Shown: positions 1 to 8,319 of the stretch, piece after piece
How the letters are laid out: each line of letters starts with the position of its first letter
Position numbering within the stretch: the stretch's first letter is position 1
Source: Saprospiraceae bacterium
GTDB lineage: Bacteria > Bacteroidota > Bacteroidia > Chitinophagales > Saprospiraceae
Length of the DNA stretch: 64,000 nucleotides
Assembly (NCBI GenBank): GCA_022841745.1
Contig: JALHQW010000011.1
Coordinates: 1 to 64,000 of the forward strand
Reading direction: 5' to 3'
Position numbers and translations under genes: made by a program
The notes under the pieces: model-generated
What the model was told of the DNA's origin: nothing
What the model saw: the letters and a program-made list of their open reading frames with translations, nothing else
Databases searched by the model: none

Positions 1-143
1 CCATCGGCAAGGCTCAACGGCAAAATTTATCACGAAAACTGGCTTCACAACCTCCTCATATCGGCTTCGATTGGGGGGGAAGGTGGCCATCACTACAATC
101 CGTTATAGTCAGCATTTTTCAAAGCTATCTGGCTTGCAATAGG

Positions 144-248
144 TCAGTTGGTAATTGGAACATAGACCATACTTGGCGGAACCCTGCCTTGAGCAGCGCA
201 GGTTACCGTTGCCAATAATATCAAAAGCAGTGTGCAAGCATTTTTCAT
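144..248 (-). pseudogene. Signal-peptide stub of a lost exported protein
   Basis: A 34-codon frame reads as a textbook export signal: Met-Lys-Asn, a hydrophobic core (TLLLILLATVTC) and a likely AAQ-G cleavage site. It is followed by only about 14 residues (RVPPSMVYVPITN) before a TGA. No convincing coding continues in any frame downstream. Residues PPSMVYVP resemble the start of formylglycine-enzyme-like (SUMF) domains, but this is too short to claim. It is most simply the 5' remnant of a secreted protein gene, or a very short secreted peptide. Codons are normal. Nothing else is recognised in the first 359 bases. Confidence 0.3.
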
Positions 249-359
249 AGGCCAAATATAAGCGTTGCCGAAATTGCGGAATATTATCCAAACACCCACA
301 GCTTTCTGCAAAATATTTACCTTTCGGTGTTTAACACCAAAAGCATCGGTACTTAATCA

Positions 360-1790
360 TTGTCAACCTTGTTTGCTTTCCTCGACAAATCCCACTCCCT
401 TGCGCCACCCGGCTACAATCGCTGGTTGGTGCCTCCGGCAGCCCTCAGCATCCACCTCTGCATTGGGCAGATATACGCTTACAGCGTGTTCAACCAGCCA
501 CTGACGCAACTCATCGGCATCAGGGAACCCGCCGAGGGCGACTGGACGCTGGTGCAGGTCGGTTTTATTTTCAGCATCGCCCTGTTTTGCCTTGGCGCAT
601 CGGCGGCGGTCTTCGGCAAGTGGCTGGAGCGGGTCGGGCCCAGGCGGGCCATGTTCACCTCGGCGCTTTGCTTTTCTGGCGGCTTTGTGCTTTCAGCAAT
701 GGGTGTGAAGTTCCATCAAATCTGGCTGCTCTACCTTGGCCACGGGGTGCTTGGCGGCATCGGGCTGGGGCTGGGCTATATCTCGCCCGTTTCTACACTC
801 ATAAAATGGTTCCCCGACCGCCCCGGCATGGCCACGGGCATGGCCATCATGGGCTTCGGTGGCGGCGCAATGGTCGCCTCGCCGCTCTCCATCTGGCTCA
901 TGGAACAGTTCAAATCCCCCCTGGACATAGGCGTTTGGCAGACCTTTCTCGTCATGGGCGGGCTGTACCTGTGCTTTATGCTGTTTGGGGTTTTCACCGT
1001 GAAAATCCCCCCCAGCGATTACGGAATTAGGTTCCCTTCGGGAATGACAAAGGATTACGGATTACGCTCGTCCCCCAATCCGCAATCCTTTGTCATTCCC
1101 GAAGGGAACCTAATTCCGAAATCCATTGACGCCAACACGGCCATCCGAACCCCGCAGTTTTACCTGTTGTTTTGTGTGTTGATGCTCAATGTGACGGCGG
1201 GCATAGGGGTGCTCGGCCAAGCCTCGGTGATGATACAGGAGATGTTTTCGGAGAAGGTGGTCGGGGCGAGCCGGGCGGTGTCGGCAGCGGCGGCGGGCGG
1301 GTTCGTGGGCTTGCTCAGCCTGTTCAACATGGGCGGGCGGTTCTTTTGGTCATCGTTGAGCGACCGCATTGGCCGCAAGGCCACCTATGCCATTTTCTTC
1401 CTACTGGGTGCGGCGCTCTATTTCCTCGTTCCGCTGACTGGCCAAATGGGCAGCGTGGTGAGTTTCGTGGTGGCGTTCTGCGTCATCATGAGCATGTACG
1501 GCGGCGGCTTTGCGACCATCCCGGCCTACCTTCGTGACAAGTTCGGGGTGATGGAGGTCGGTGCCATCCACGGTCGGCTGCTGCTGGCCTGGTCGGCGGC
1601 GGCGCTGCTCGGCCCCATCTTGGTGAACTACCTGCGGGAATGGCAAATCGAGGAACTGCAACTGCCCGCAGCACAGGCTTATTCGGTCACCATGTACATC
1701 ATGGCGGGGCTGCTGGTAGTCGGCTTTGTATGCAATATGCTGATTCGGCCTGTTGACCCAAAATATTACTACAAACAAGCAACACCATGA
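360..1790 (+). CDS. MFS transporter, OFA (oxalate:formate antiporter-like) family
   Basis: Inner-membrane secondary carrier of about 476 residues with twelve predicted helices, the usual length of the OFA branch of the major facilitator superfamily. Family signs are the N-terminal NRWLVPPAA block followed by HLCIGQIYAYSVF, the glycine-rich GMAIMGFGGGAMVASP stretch and the second-half SIDANTAIRTPQFYLL block. The substrate cannot be read from sequence; monocarboxylates such as oxalate, formate or lactate are the family norm. The cytoplasmic loop between helices 6 and 7 (about residues 222-253) is encoded by a near-perfect palindrome that looks like an in-frame insertion. The start was chosen because it gives a short cytoplasmic tail before helix 1. 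The stop overlaps the next small gene in ATGA. Confidence 0.9.
   Translation: MSTLFAFLDKSHSLAPPGYNRWLVPPAALSIHLCIGQIYAYSVFNQPLTQLIGIREPAEGDWTLVQVGFIFSIALFCLGASAAVFGKWLERVGPRRAMFTSALCFSGGFVLSAMGVKFHQIWLLYLGHGVLGGIGLGLGYISPVSTLIKWFPDRPGMATGMAIMGFGGGAMVASPLSIWLMEQFKSPLDIGVWQTFLVMGGLYLCFMLFGVFTVKIPPSDYGIRFPSGMTKDYGLRSSPNPQSFVIPEGNLIPKSIDANTAIRTPQFYLLFCVLMLNVTAGIGVLGQASVMIQEMFSEKVVGASRAVSAAAAGGFVGLLSLFNMGGRFFWSSLSDRIGRKATYAIFFLLGAALYFLVPLTGQMGSVVSFVVAFCVIMSMYGGGFATIPAYLRDKFGVMEVGAIHGRLLLAWSAAALLGPILVNYLREWQIEELQLPAAQAYSVTMYIMAGLLVVGFVCNMLIRPVDPKYYYKQATP
1023..1117. repeat. In-frame palindromic element inside the MFS gene
   Basis: Two 41-base arms (1023-1063 and 1077-1117) are reverse complements at 40 of 41 positions around a 13-base spacer. 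Each arm contains a smaller hairpin, TTCCCGAAGGGAA. The unit keeps the MFS reading frame and encodes about 32 extra residues in the central loop. Its TTTGTCAT + hairpin core is shared with the elements at 20979-21181 and 58799-58897. Confidence 0.85.
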
Positions 1791-1900
1791 AAAAACGGGA
1801 ATTTGAACTCAAACTAGTATTGGCCTGGGCCTTCGTGGGCATCCCCTTGCTTTTTGGCGTGGCGATGACGGTGGTAAAGGCGATGGCTTTGTTTCGGTAA
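1787..1900 (+). CDS. Small single-helix membrane protein coupled to the MFS carrier
   Basis: A 37-residue ORF starts inside the stop codon of the MFS gene (ATGA overlap), a strong sign of translational coupling. The peptide has a charged start (MKKREFELKL), one hydrophobic helix of about 20 residues (VLAWAFVGIPLLFGVAMTVV) and a short tail. Small one-helix partners encoded directly after OFA-type MFS genes are annotated in other bacteria as MFS small subunits, so a role as accessory subunit or stabiliser of the carrier is inferred. No signal peptidase site is apparent. Confidence 0.7.
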   Translation: MKKREFELKLVLAWAFVGIPLLFGVAMTVVKAMALFR

Positions 1901-2156
1901 AATAGATTACTCGGCAGGAGAAAATGCCGATGGCAACCAGGTTCGGAGGAATGGGAAAGGTGCGTTCATAAATTGGAGCAAAGTGGATTCGATTTTGGGC
2001 AAAAAAATGAAGATAAGCTTGGTGTGTGGTTAGGGTATTACTGTAAGCCATGCCAGTTGCTTGACCCTCCACTTGCTATCCTGCGCTTTTTGTAATCAGT
2101 GCATTTATTTTGCCCCTTCGCCTTTTTCCCCGATGTTTGGAGAAAATTCCAACCGA

Positions 2157-4064
2157 ATGAGAAAATGGCCTGCCCTTGTTTTTTTCCTACTTCTCTACCT
2201 CGCCTCCGCTCAGGCTTCTACGATAGATAGCCTGCTACTAAAACTCACGGCCGCCAAAGAGGACACGGCCAAAGTATGGCTGCTGAACGACCTTGGCATG
2301 GCCTATTCGCTCCGCAACATGGACAGTTCCATCATGATGCTGCGGCAGGCTGCCGATTTATCAGGCAAACTGGGATTCCATCGGGGCACGGTATCCTCCT
2401 TGCTGCGGCTGGCCACGAACGTGGGCCTGAAGGGCGACCCGAGAGAAGAAGAAAGTCTGCTGACAGAAGCCCTTCAAATCTCGTTGAAGCATGGATATAA
2501 ACAGTGGCTCGGCAAGACCTACCTCAAAATTGCAGACGTAAACCACCGCAATTTAAAGCCGGACAGCGCCCTTTACTACTGCAACTTGGCAGAGAAGGCC
2601 AACCTCGAATGGGGCAATGAATACGACAACTGGCATGTGTTCAACGCAAGGGCGACTATTTACAATGCCCAGGGCGATATGGAAAAAGCAGAACAGAACT
2701 ACCAAGAGGCACTTCGGCTTACCTCACAAAAAATGGTTCGGAAAGACCACGGCTTCTTACTGTTCGACATGCTGTACTGGTATTTTATGAAAAAAGACTG
2801 GGCGAAGTATTCCGAAATCTCGGAGCAGTACCTCAAGTTCATGGCCGAGGGCGACAACAAGGGCATCGGTCAGGATGCCATTCACGGCATCCTCTATTTT
2901 TTTGATAAAAATGCCAGCACCGCCTCTAAGGTCAAAACGCTCAATGCCATCCTGAAACAGCACGAATCATTGGGTAATAGAATCAGCCTCGCCAATACCT
3001 ACAAATTGCTTGGCGAAACGCTGCGGGAAGGCGGCGATTTGGATGGTGCCGTGCTGGCTTACAAGCAAGCTGGGGCCCTCAATAGGGAAATCGGAATGAT
3101 AGACACCGAGGCCCATTGCGCCTTGATGGTCTCCGAACTTTATGAAACAAAAAAGGACTTCCCCAATGCTTTCGCTTGGTACAAAAAATACCAAGCCATT
3201 GAAGACAGTTTGAACACCCTTGCCGTCCAGAAGAACTTTTCCGAACTGGAAGTGAAGTACCAGACAGGCAAGATGGAGGCTGAAATCACACAGCAACAAC
3301 TAAAATTAGAGGCGGCCAGTCTCGCCCGCCGCAACCTCGCCATCACCGTCGGGGCGTTGGCGCTGGCCGTACTGGGTGCGCTCGGCTTCCTTTATTTCAA
3401 GTCAAAAACGAACAAAGAACTGGCCGCCAAGAACGGCATCATCAGCAAAGCGCTAAGCGAGAAAGAGTTGTTACTACGGGAAATCCACCACCGGGTGAAG
3501 AACAACCTACAAGTCATTTCCAGCCTACTGCACCTGCAATCCAAGTACATCGAGGACGAAAAGGCAATGGAGGTGATGCGGGAAGGCCGAAACCGGGTGA
3601 AGTCCATGGCACTCATCCACCAAGACCTCTACCAAAACGACAACCTGACCTCGGTGGAAGTAGCCCCCTACCTCACCAAGTTGACCGAGAGCCTGTTCCA
3701 AAGCTACAACATAGACCCCGACCGCATCCGCCTGCGCAGCGAGGTGGACGCCCCCCGTTTGGATGTGGACACGCTCATACCGCTCGGCCTCATACTGAAC
3801 GAACTGGTGAGCAACGCCCTCAAGCACGCCTTCCCCGACGAGCGTGTGGGCGAGGTGGCCGTCTCGTTGAAGAGCCTCGAAAATGCCCTGTATTTGGTCG
3901 TGCAGGACAATGGTGTGGGCTTTGCGGAGCAACAAAAAACGAAGTTCGAGAAGTCGTTCGGTTTTGAAATGGTGAAGACATTTGCAGCCAAACTGAAGGC
4001 GAAGCTGGAGGTGGAGAATGGGGAGGGGACGCTGGTACGGCTGGTGATTCCGCAGGTGGCTTGA
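2157..4064 (+). CDS. TPR-containing sensor histidine kinase (HisKA_2/HWE-like)
   Basis: A 635-residue sensor kinase. The start at 2157 ([20 protein letters not shown]) gives a clean signal peptide; an earlier in-frame ATG at 2061 does not. Residues about 25-370 are periplasmic tetratricopeptide-like repeats typical of Bacteroidota sensors. One transmembrane helix lies at about 391-413. The dimerisation/phosphoacceptor segment [13 protein letters not shown] (His about 445) identifies the HisKA_2 family. A C-terminal HATPase_c domain follows with [15 protein letters not shown] (N box) and VQDNGVGF (G1 box). The response regulator at 4764 is the probable partner, although repeats and a damaged small gene now separate them. 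The signal sensed is unknown. Confidence 0.93.
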   Translation: MRKWPALVFFLLLYLASAQASTIDSLLLKLTAAKEDTAKVWLLNDLGMAYSLRNMDSSIMMLRQAADLSGKLGFHRGTVSSLLRLATNVGLKGDPREEESLLTEALQISLKHGYKQWLGKTYLKIADVNHRNLKPDSALYYCNLAEKANLEWGNEYDNWHVFNARATIYNAQGDMEKAEQNYQEALRLTSQKMVRKDHGFLLFDMLYWYFMKKDWAKYSEISEQYLKFMAEGDNKGIGQDAIHGILYFFDKNASTASKVKTLNAILKQHESLGNRISLANTYKLLGETLREGGDLDGAVLAYKQAGALNREIGMIDTEAHCALMVSELYETKKDFPNAFAWYKKYQAIEDSLNTLAVQKNFSELEVKYQTGKMEAEITQQQLKLEAASLARRNLAITVGALALAVLGALGFLYFKSKTNKELAAKNGIISKALSEKELLLREIHHRVKNNLQVISSLLHLQSKYIEDEKAMEVMREGRNRVKSMALIHQDLYQNDNLTSVEVAPYLTKLTESLFQSYNIDPDRIRLRSEVDAPRLDVDTLIPLGLILNELVSNALKHAFPDERVGEVAVSLKSLENALYLVVQDNGVGFAEQQKTKFEKSFGFEMVKTFAAKLKAKLEVENGEGTLVRLVIPQVA

Positions 4065-4068
4065 ACGG

Positions 4069-4225
4069 CTGTTGGCTATTTGCTGTTGGCTATTGGCAGT
4101 GCCAAGTAAATTGCACTTGGCTCGCATTACATAAAGCTTTTTGATTCATTTACTCTTTGCCATTTTACACTACATTTGCACAAAGCAGTACCCAGCCAAC
4201 AGCCAAAAACAAATAGCCAATACTA
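4069..4225. repeat. GCTGTTGGCT-type degenerate repeat cluster, left of the four-helix gene
   Basis: Copies of GCTGTTGGCTNTTGGC and its reverse complement AGCCAACAGCC lie at about 4069-4110 and 4190-4222. A matching cluster lies on the other side of the small gene (4579-4763). The phrase TTGGC-A-TGCCAAGT-AAATTG occurs on both sides in the same orientation. This looks like a dispersed intergenic repeat family that can fold into long imperfect hairpins. Confidence 0.7.
4171..4178 (+). promoter_or_regulatory. Possible Bacteroidota -7 box (TAnnTTTG)
   Basis: TACATTTG matches the TAnnTTTG -7 consensus of the primary sigma factor in Bacteroidota. It lies about 50 bases before the original start of the four-helix gene at 4225. 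A TTTG occurs upstream at 4156 but with shorter spacing than the usual 19-21 bases, so only the -7 box is supported. Confidence 0.35.
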
Positions 4226-4611
4226 TGAGAAACTTCAGAAATCTGGAAATCTAGAAATTGGGGATGGAAATCGTAAAAATGACCTACCAATTGGTGAAGA
4301 AACTGCCTAATTCTGAATTATTTGGGCTCAGCCTACAAATGCGAAAATCCGTAATTTCTATGCCATCAAACATTGCTGAAGGATGTAGCCGAAGTAGCAA
4401 CAAAGAGCTTTTGCATTATCTTGAAATATCAATGGGGTCTTCATTTGAATTGGAAACCCAATATATAGCAAGCGTTTTTGCAGGATACTTGGAAGAACAA
4501 GAAATTCAACCCGTTCTTGAAAAACTGCATATTTTTCAGAAGAAGACGAACACTTATATGCAGACGCTGAAGAGAGCTGTTGGCTGTTGGCTGTTGGCAA
4601 TGCCAAGTTAA
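4225..4611 (+). pseudogene. Four helix bundle (S23/IVS-type) protein with an N-terminal nonsense codon
   Basis: The product is recognisable as the small four-helix-bundle family (also called S23 or IVS proteins), often seen as stand-alone genes in Bacteroidota. Its hallmarks MPSNIAEGCSRSSNKE and LEISMGSSFELETQ are intact. The natural start is ATG 4225, reading MRNFRNLEI. The next codon, where the family has a conserved Trp, is TAG (4252-4254), and KLGMEIVKM follows in the same frame. Only starts downstream of helix 1's first turn (TTG 4258, ATG 4264) remain. The 3' end has run into a GCTGTTGGC repeat, giving an atypical tail (RAVGCWLLAMPS). It is either a recent pseudogene by one base change or a shortened protein. 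Confidence 0.75.
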
Positions 4612-4763
4612 ATTGTCTGGCCCTGCTAGCTGCCAAAAGCCAAAAGCACAGCAATTGCAAGTACCCCGACCCAGCCAAAAGCTAACGGCCAACAGCTAAC
4701 TGCTAAAAGCCAATAGCACAGTCCTCGCAAGTACCCCGGCCTAGCCAACAGCCAACAGCAAAA
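4579..4763. repeat. GCTGTTGGCT-type repeat cluster, right of the four-helix gene
   Basis: Holds three direct copies of GCTGTTGGC (4580-4606) running into the end of the small gene, then at least four reverse-complement copies of the AGCCAA-AGC type. It includes two copies of GCAAGTACCCCG-CC-AGCCAA (around 4656 and 4726). The cluster occupies almost the whole gap before the response regulator. Confidence 0.7.
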
Positions 4764-5387
4764 ATGTCCCACATCCGCATCCTCATCGTTGAAGACGAGC
4801 CGCTCATCGCCATGAGCACCTCGGCCATGCTCGAAGGCATTGACTACGAGGTGTCCGCCATTGCATACGACAGCGACGAGGCGCTCGAACAGTTGCGGAG
4901 CGACCCGCCCGACCTCGCACTGCTCGACGTGAACTTAAAGAGCAAGCTGGATGGCATCCAAATCGGGGAAATTATCCGGGACCAATACGACCTGCCCTTT
5001 ATCTTCCTCACCAGCTATGCCGGCGAGTCTATCGTGGAGCGGGCCAAGCTGACCCGCCCAATGGGCTATATCGTAAAGCCGTTTGATGAAAAAGACCTGT
5101 TCACGGCCATCGAGATTGCGCTGTACAACTACGCCCAGTTCGTCCACCCGCTCAAGTTGGACATGGAGCGTTTGAACAAAAAACTCCCATCTCCGCTCAC
5201 GCCCCGTGAGTTTGATATCATCAAGGATATTTACGAAGGAAAGACCAACCAGCAATTGGCCAAGCGGCATTTCATCAGCATCAACACGGTGAAGACGCAT
5301 GTGAAGCACCTGTTCGAGAAGCTGGACGTGCAGTCGAGGGCGGAGGCACTGGTGATGCTGCGCAATTTAAATCAAGCCCAACCTTAA
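4764..5387 (+). CDS. Response regulator, receiver plus LuxR/GerE-type HTH
   Basis: A 207-residue two-component output protein. The receiver domain spans about residues 4-120, with acidic pair Glu10-Asp11, phosphoacceptor Asp55 in LLDVNL, the Thr/Ser of FLTSYA and the conserved Lys in YIVKPFD. The C-terminal 65 residues form a GerE-type helix-turn-helix, recognisable by LTPREFDIIKDIYEGKTNQQ and SINTVKTHVKHLFEKL. It probably receives phosphate from the TPR kinase encoded upstream on the same strand; such HisKA_2 kinases commonly pair with LuxR-type regulators. Target genes are unknown; the secreted-protein genes starting at 5.6 kb are possible but unproven targets. Confidence 0.93.
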   Translation: MSHIRILIVEDEPLIAMSTSAMLEGIDYEVSAIAYDSDEALEQLRSDPPDLALLDVNLKSKLDGIQIGEIIRDQYDLPFIFLTSYAGESIVERAKLTRPMGYIVKPFDEKDLFTAIEIALYNYAQFVHPLKLDMERLNKKLPSPLTPREFDIIKDIYEGKTNQQLAKRHFISINTVKTHVKHLFEKLDVQSRAEALVMLRNLNQAQP

Positions 5388-5625
5388 AAATCACCCTGTG
5401 GGGTGATTCCCCCGCCTCCGTCTTGGCCCATCTTTGCAGCATCAAATCAGTTCTCGCTCACATGGTTCACCCATTCTTAGCACGGCCCGTTAGTTATTGG
5501 CCACTGCACACAGCACACCTAAATACACAACGATAAAACTGTCATTCACCAAAAACAATCACCATCACCTGCACGGGGGCGGGCCGATTCAGTATTGCCC
5601 CACGGCAAACAACATTGTCTTAAGA

Positions 5626-6369
5626 ATGAAAAAGCAAACCTCATTTCTGCTCGTGTTTTCCCTTTTCACCCTTGTTTTTGTCGCCTGTAAAAAGGACGAG
5701 GATTCATCCAAGCCCACCACCATCAGCGCAGCGGGCAACATCACTGCCGCAATCGCCGAGTACCGTGCCTTGGCCGCTACCGCTGGCAATGGCGTCCAGG
5801 AAATCAACTGGGACGGCGTGCCAGACGACCAAGCGGCACCCTACTTTCTCCCCTCCGACTTTTTCAATGCTACCGAAGGCAGCCGTGCCCGTGGTGCCCT
5901 GCTCACCACCGACGGCGGCGGTGTACAGGCCAGTGCCGACAGCGACAACCCAGCAGGTGCGCTGCCGCAGTTCGGCCATATCAACGCCAACTACGTCGGT
6001 GCCCTCCAGCCCTTCAGCGGCGAGCGGGTCTTCTCCCCAGTTGGGAGCAACCTGGCCGAGTTGAGCTTCTTCGTGCCCGGCACCACCACGCCCGGCGTGG
6101 TGCACGGCTTCGGGGCAGTCTATGTGGACGTTGACCGCAACGAGAACACAGCCTTCGAGTATTTCGACATCAACGGCAAGAGCCTCGGCAGCTTCGCCGT
6201 ACCAGCCAAGGACGGCGGCCACTCCTTCCTCGCCGTGCATTTCCCGACGCCCATTGTCCACAAAGTCCGTATCGAGTACGGCAGCGGCCCCCTTGGCCCC
6301 GACGAGAGCGCCACCGTGGACGTGGCCGTGATGGATGATTTTATCTATGATGTGCCGCAAGCTAAGTAA
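5626..6369 (+). CDS. Secreted lipoprotein of unknown function
   Basis: A 247-residue lipoprotein. The start at 5626 was chosen because it gives a short positive N-terminus, a hydrophobic core and a lipobox ending FVAC with Cys21; the upstream in-frame extension has no such features. The mature part contains EINWDGVPDDQAAPYF and a beta-rich C-terminal half with FGAVYVDVD and EYFDINGKSLG, reminiscent of carbohydrate-binding-like beta-sandwich folds. No catalytic motif is evident. It is followed closely by the barrel-like protein at 6454, separated by a hairpin, so the two may be related functionally. The family is known to me only as an uncharacterised exported protein type. Confidence 0.75.
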   Translation: MKKQTSFLLVFSLFTLVFVACKKDEDSSKPTTISAAGNITAAIAEYRALAATAGNGVQEINWDGVPDDQAAPYFLPSDFFNATEGSRARGALLTTDGGGVQASADSDNPAGALPQFGHINANYVGALQPFSGERVFSPVGSNLAELSFFVPGTTTPGVVHGFGAVYVDVDRNENTAFEYFDINGKSLGSFAVPAKDGGHSFLAVHFPTPIVHKVRIEYGSGPLGPDESATVDVAVMDDFIYDVPQAK

Positions 6370-6439
6370 GGATTGAAGGAAAGAAGGATTGAAGGCTTCC
6401 GAGGCCCTGCTCCTTCAATCCTTCAACCCTTCAATCCTT
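6368..6439. repeat. Imperfect palindrome between two export genes
   Basis: Arms AAGGATTGAAGG-n3-GAAGGATTGAAGG (6368-6395) and its complement (6412-6439) match at 25 of 28 positions around a 16-base loop. There is no clear U tract, so it may be an RNA hairpin or another intergenic palindrome rather than a simple terminator. Confidence 0.65.
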
Positions 6440-6453
6440 TTATCCATTGTCAA

Positions 6454-7578
6454 ATGAAAAACTCATCCCGTTTCCTCGTCTTGTTCCTGTTTGTTGCCCT
6501 CCGGGCAATGGGGCAGGAAGCCACTACACAGCTTGCGAAAGCAACCGAATTCACGATTCCCGTATCGCCCGCCTTCGACCTGCTGGCGGTCAGCCCGTCG
6601 CAGATAACCCGACCCAGCAATATCCGGGAGTTCAAGGTGGACTGGTCATTCCGCTCCTGGCGGCTGAAACCGAATATTGCCATACAGGCCCAGCCCATCT
6701 GGGAACTGGCCTACAACCGGCCCGACCTTGGGAAGTACCGCCGTGCTTCCAAGTTGATGAAGACCCTGAGCACCCTCGACCTCTCGGCGGGCACCATCGA
6801 GGATGCCGACCAGAGCCGCCGGGCCTCGCTGGCTGCCAAGCTGAACTTGTTTCGACAATACGACCCGCTGGAAGAGGCTGGCCTGTTCGCCAAAATGGAC
6901 AGCATCTATCGCAAGCGGCAGGACGCTACCTTGGTGAACATGGCAATGGTCCGACTGAAAAGGGAAGCCACTACCGACAAACAGGCATTGGCCCGTTACG
7001 ACAACAGCCTCGACTCGTTGCAGGGAATCTATGACAGGGAGGCCTCCATGCAGAAGGAGCGTATCCAACAGGTTGCGCAGCAATACATCCTCGACCACTG
7101 GAACGCCGCTCACCTCGACATCGCCTGCGGCAAACTCTACTCCTACGAAAACGCAGCACTGGACAGCCTGAACCTGCGGGCCGCTGGCGCCGCTGTATGG
7201 GTGAACGGCAGCCTGCCCGTTGGCAAGCGGCTCATGCTCAACGGCACGGTGAGGTTCATGAAACAGGTGGCGCAGGACTCGTTTTCTACCCGAATCAACA
7301 CTACCTCCGGCGGCATCGGCATGCGCTATGGCAGCCCGAAGTTCACCTTCTTCGTGGAGTTCGTCTTCTCGAAATTCAAATCGGAGAACAGCATCTCCTT
7401 CGATGAAATGCCGGAACTGAACATGGCCCAACTGAACAATTTTTCGACCTCCTACGGCGGCGACTGGCGCATCAATCGCAACGTGCTGCTGAGCTACGGC
7501 GTCAGGCTCGACCACTCAGACGGGTACAAAGTGAAGAACATCATCCCCGTGGCGGGGGTGTCGTGCATGATGCGGTAA
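6454..7578 (+). CDS. Probable outer-membrane barrel-like protein, unknown function
   Basis: A 374-residue exported protein. The start at 6454 (MKNSSRFLVLFLFVALRAMG) gives a signal peptide with cleavage near AMG-QE; the longer in-frame start runs through the upstream hairpin and was rejected. The middle part (about 100-230) is charged and helical, with segments such as LKREATTDKQALARY. The C-terminal part has alternating strands (NGTVRFMKQ, GGIGMRYGSPKFTFFVEF, VLLSYGVRLDHS) like the wall of an outer-membrane barrel. The ending in VAGVSCMMR is not the usual terminal aromatic. Function is unknown. Confidence 0.65.
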   Translation: MKNSSRFLVLFLFVALRAMGQEATTQLAKATEFTIPVSPAFDLLAVSPSQITRPSNIREFKVDWSFRSWRLKPNIAIQAQPIWELAYNRPDLGKYRRASKLMKTLSTLDLSAGTIEDADQSRRASLAAKLNLFRQYDPLEEAGLFAKMDSIYRKRQDATLVNMAMVRLKREATTDKQALARYDNSLDSLQGIYDREASMQKERIQQVAQQYILDHWNAAHLDIACGKLYSYENAALDSLNLRAAGAAVWVNGSLPVGKRLMLNGTVRFMKQVAQDSFSTRINTTSGGIGMRYGSPKFTFFVEFVFSKFKSENSISFDEMPELNMAQLNNFSTSYGGDWRINRNVLLSYGVRLDHSDGYKVKNIIPVAGVSCMMR

Positions 7579-7580
7579 TC

Positions 7581-7641
7581 GTGATTGGTGATTCGTGACT
7601 CGGCGCACCTACGAACTTCCTAATCACGAATCACGAATCAC
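7581..7641. terminator. Inverted repeat after the barrel-like gene, possible terminator
   Basis: GTGATTGGTGATTCGTGA (7581-7598) pairs with TAATCACGAATCACGAATCAC (7621-7641) with few mismatches. It begins two bases after the upstream stop codon and lies in front of the next transcription unit. No long T run follows, so the terminator role is inferred from position. Confidence 0.5.
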
Positions 7642-7679
7642 TACAAACTCATTTTCAATCACTCAAAATTTTTAATCAA

Positions 7680-8300
7680 ATGGCTATCAAACTTTTAGGC
7701 CGCATGGCGGCATTGCTTTCCATTGCCTTTTTCATGGCAATTTCCTTCTCGGCCTCCGGCCAAAAATCGGTTCCACTGGCCACCACAAGGTTCAACCAAT
7801 TGCTCACCACGGGCGATGCGGGTACGTTGCGCACCCAGTTGCTCAAACTGCCAGGTGCCACGGTGAGCAGGAAGGGAGTAGCGGAAACCCATAGCGGCAC
7901 TTTCAACAAAAAGGCAGTGACCGTGGAAATCGCCTCGCAGTTCATCAACACGAGTAATGGGGAAGTGGAGCAAGTGACCATCCTCGTGAACGAAGGCGGG
8001 CAGGCCACCACTATTGCCTTGGCCCAATATGGCAATGGTGGGCTTTACGGAAGGTTGGTAGGAGGTATCCTTGAAGTAACTGAACAGACCGTTGCCAACT
8101 ACGAAACCTGCCTGCTTGCGCCAGAAAACGCACCTGCGGCTTGTGGGAAATGCGGTGAGCAAATCTTTGAATGTGACAATACCAATACAGCCATAGCATC
8201 TGCCTGCATTGTTGCGAGGCTGCTGAACCCCTTGGGCGCCTGCGTGAGGTGTGGTGTTTTTTCTTTGACCGAAGTGATTACCTGCTTATTTGGCATTTAA
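7680..8300 (+). CDS. Secreted protein with cysteine-rich C-terminus, unknown function
   Basis: A 206-residue protein with a signal peptide (MAIKLLGRMAALLSIAFFMA, cleavage near SASG-QK). The first two thirds are an alpha/beta region without cysteine. The last 66 residues hold eight cysteines (ETC, AACGKCG, FEC, SAC, GACVRCG, ITC), suggesting four disulfides or a metal-binding knot outside the cytoplasm. The protein ends in a hydrophobic LFGI. It is the first gene of a same-strand series of five exported proteins with short gaps, each preceded by an A/T-rich leader. No family is recognised. Confidence 0.65.
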   Translation: MAIKLLGRMAALLSIAFFMAISFSASGQKSVPLATTRFNQLLTTGDAGTLRTQLLKLPGATVSRKGVAETHSGTFNKKAVTVEIASQFINTSNGEVEQVTILVNEGGQATTIALAQYGNGGLYGRLVGGILEVTEQTVANYETCLLAPENAPAACGKCGEQIFECDNTNTAIASACIVARLLNPLGACVRCGVFSLTEVITCLFGI

Positions 8301-8319
8301 CTTCAAAATTCATTCAACC

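Noticed and set aside
109-291. 60-codon minus-strand frame at the window start
   Set aside because: No domain or signal; the signal peptide in another frame at 144-248 is the better reading of this stretch.
1901-2156. Minus-strand frame between the small MFS partner and the kinase
   Set aside because: It covers the small ORF in antisense and the kinase leader and has no recognisable feature.
4069-4763. Regularly spaced short repeats considered as a CRISPR array
   Set aside because: Copies vary in sequence and orientation, spacing is irregular and no cas gene is present.
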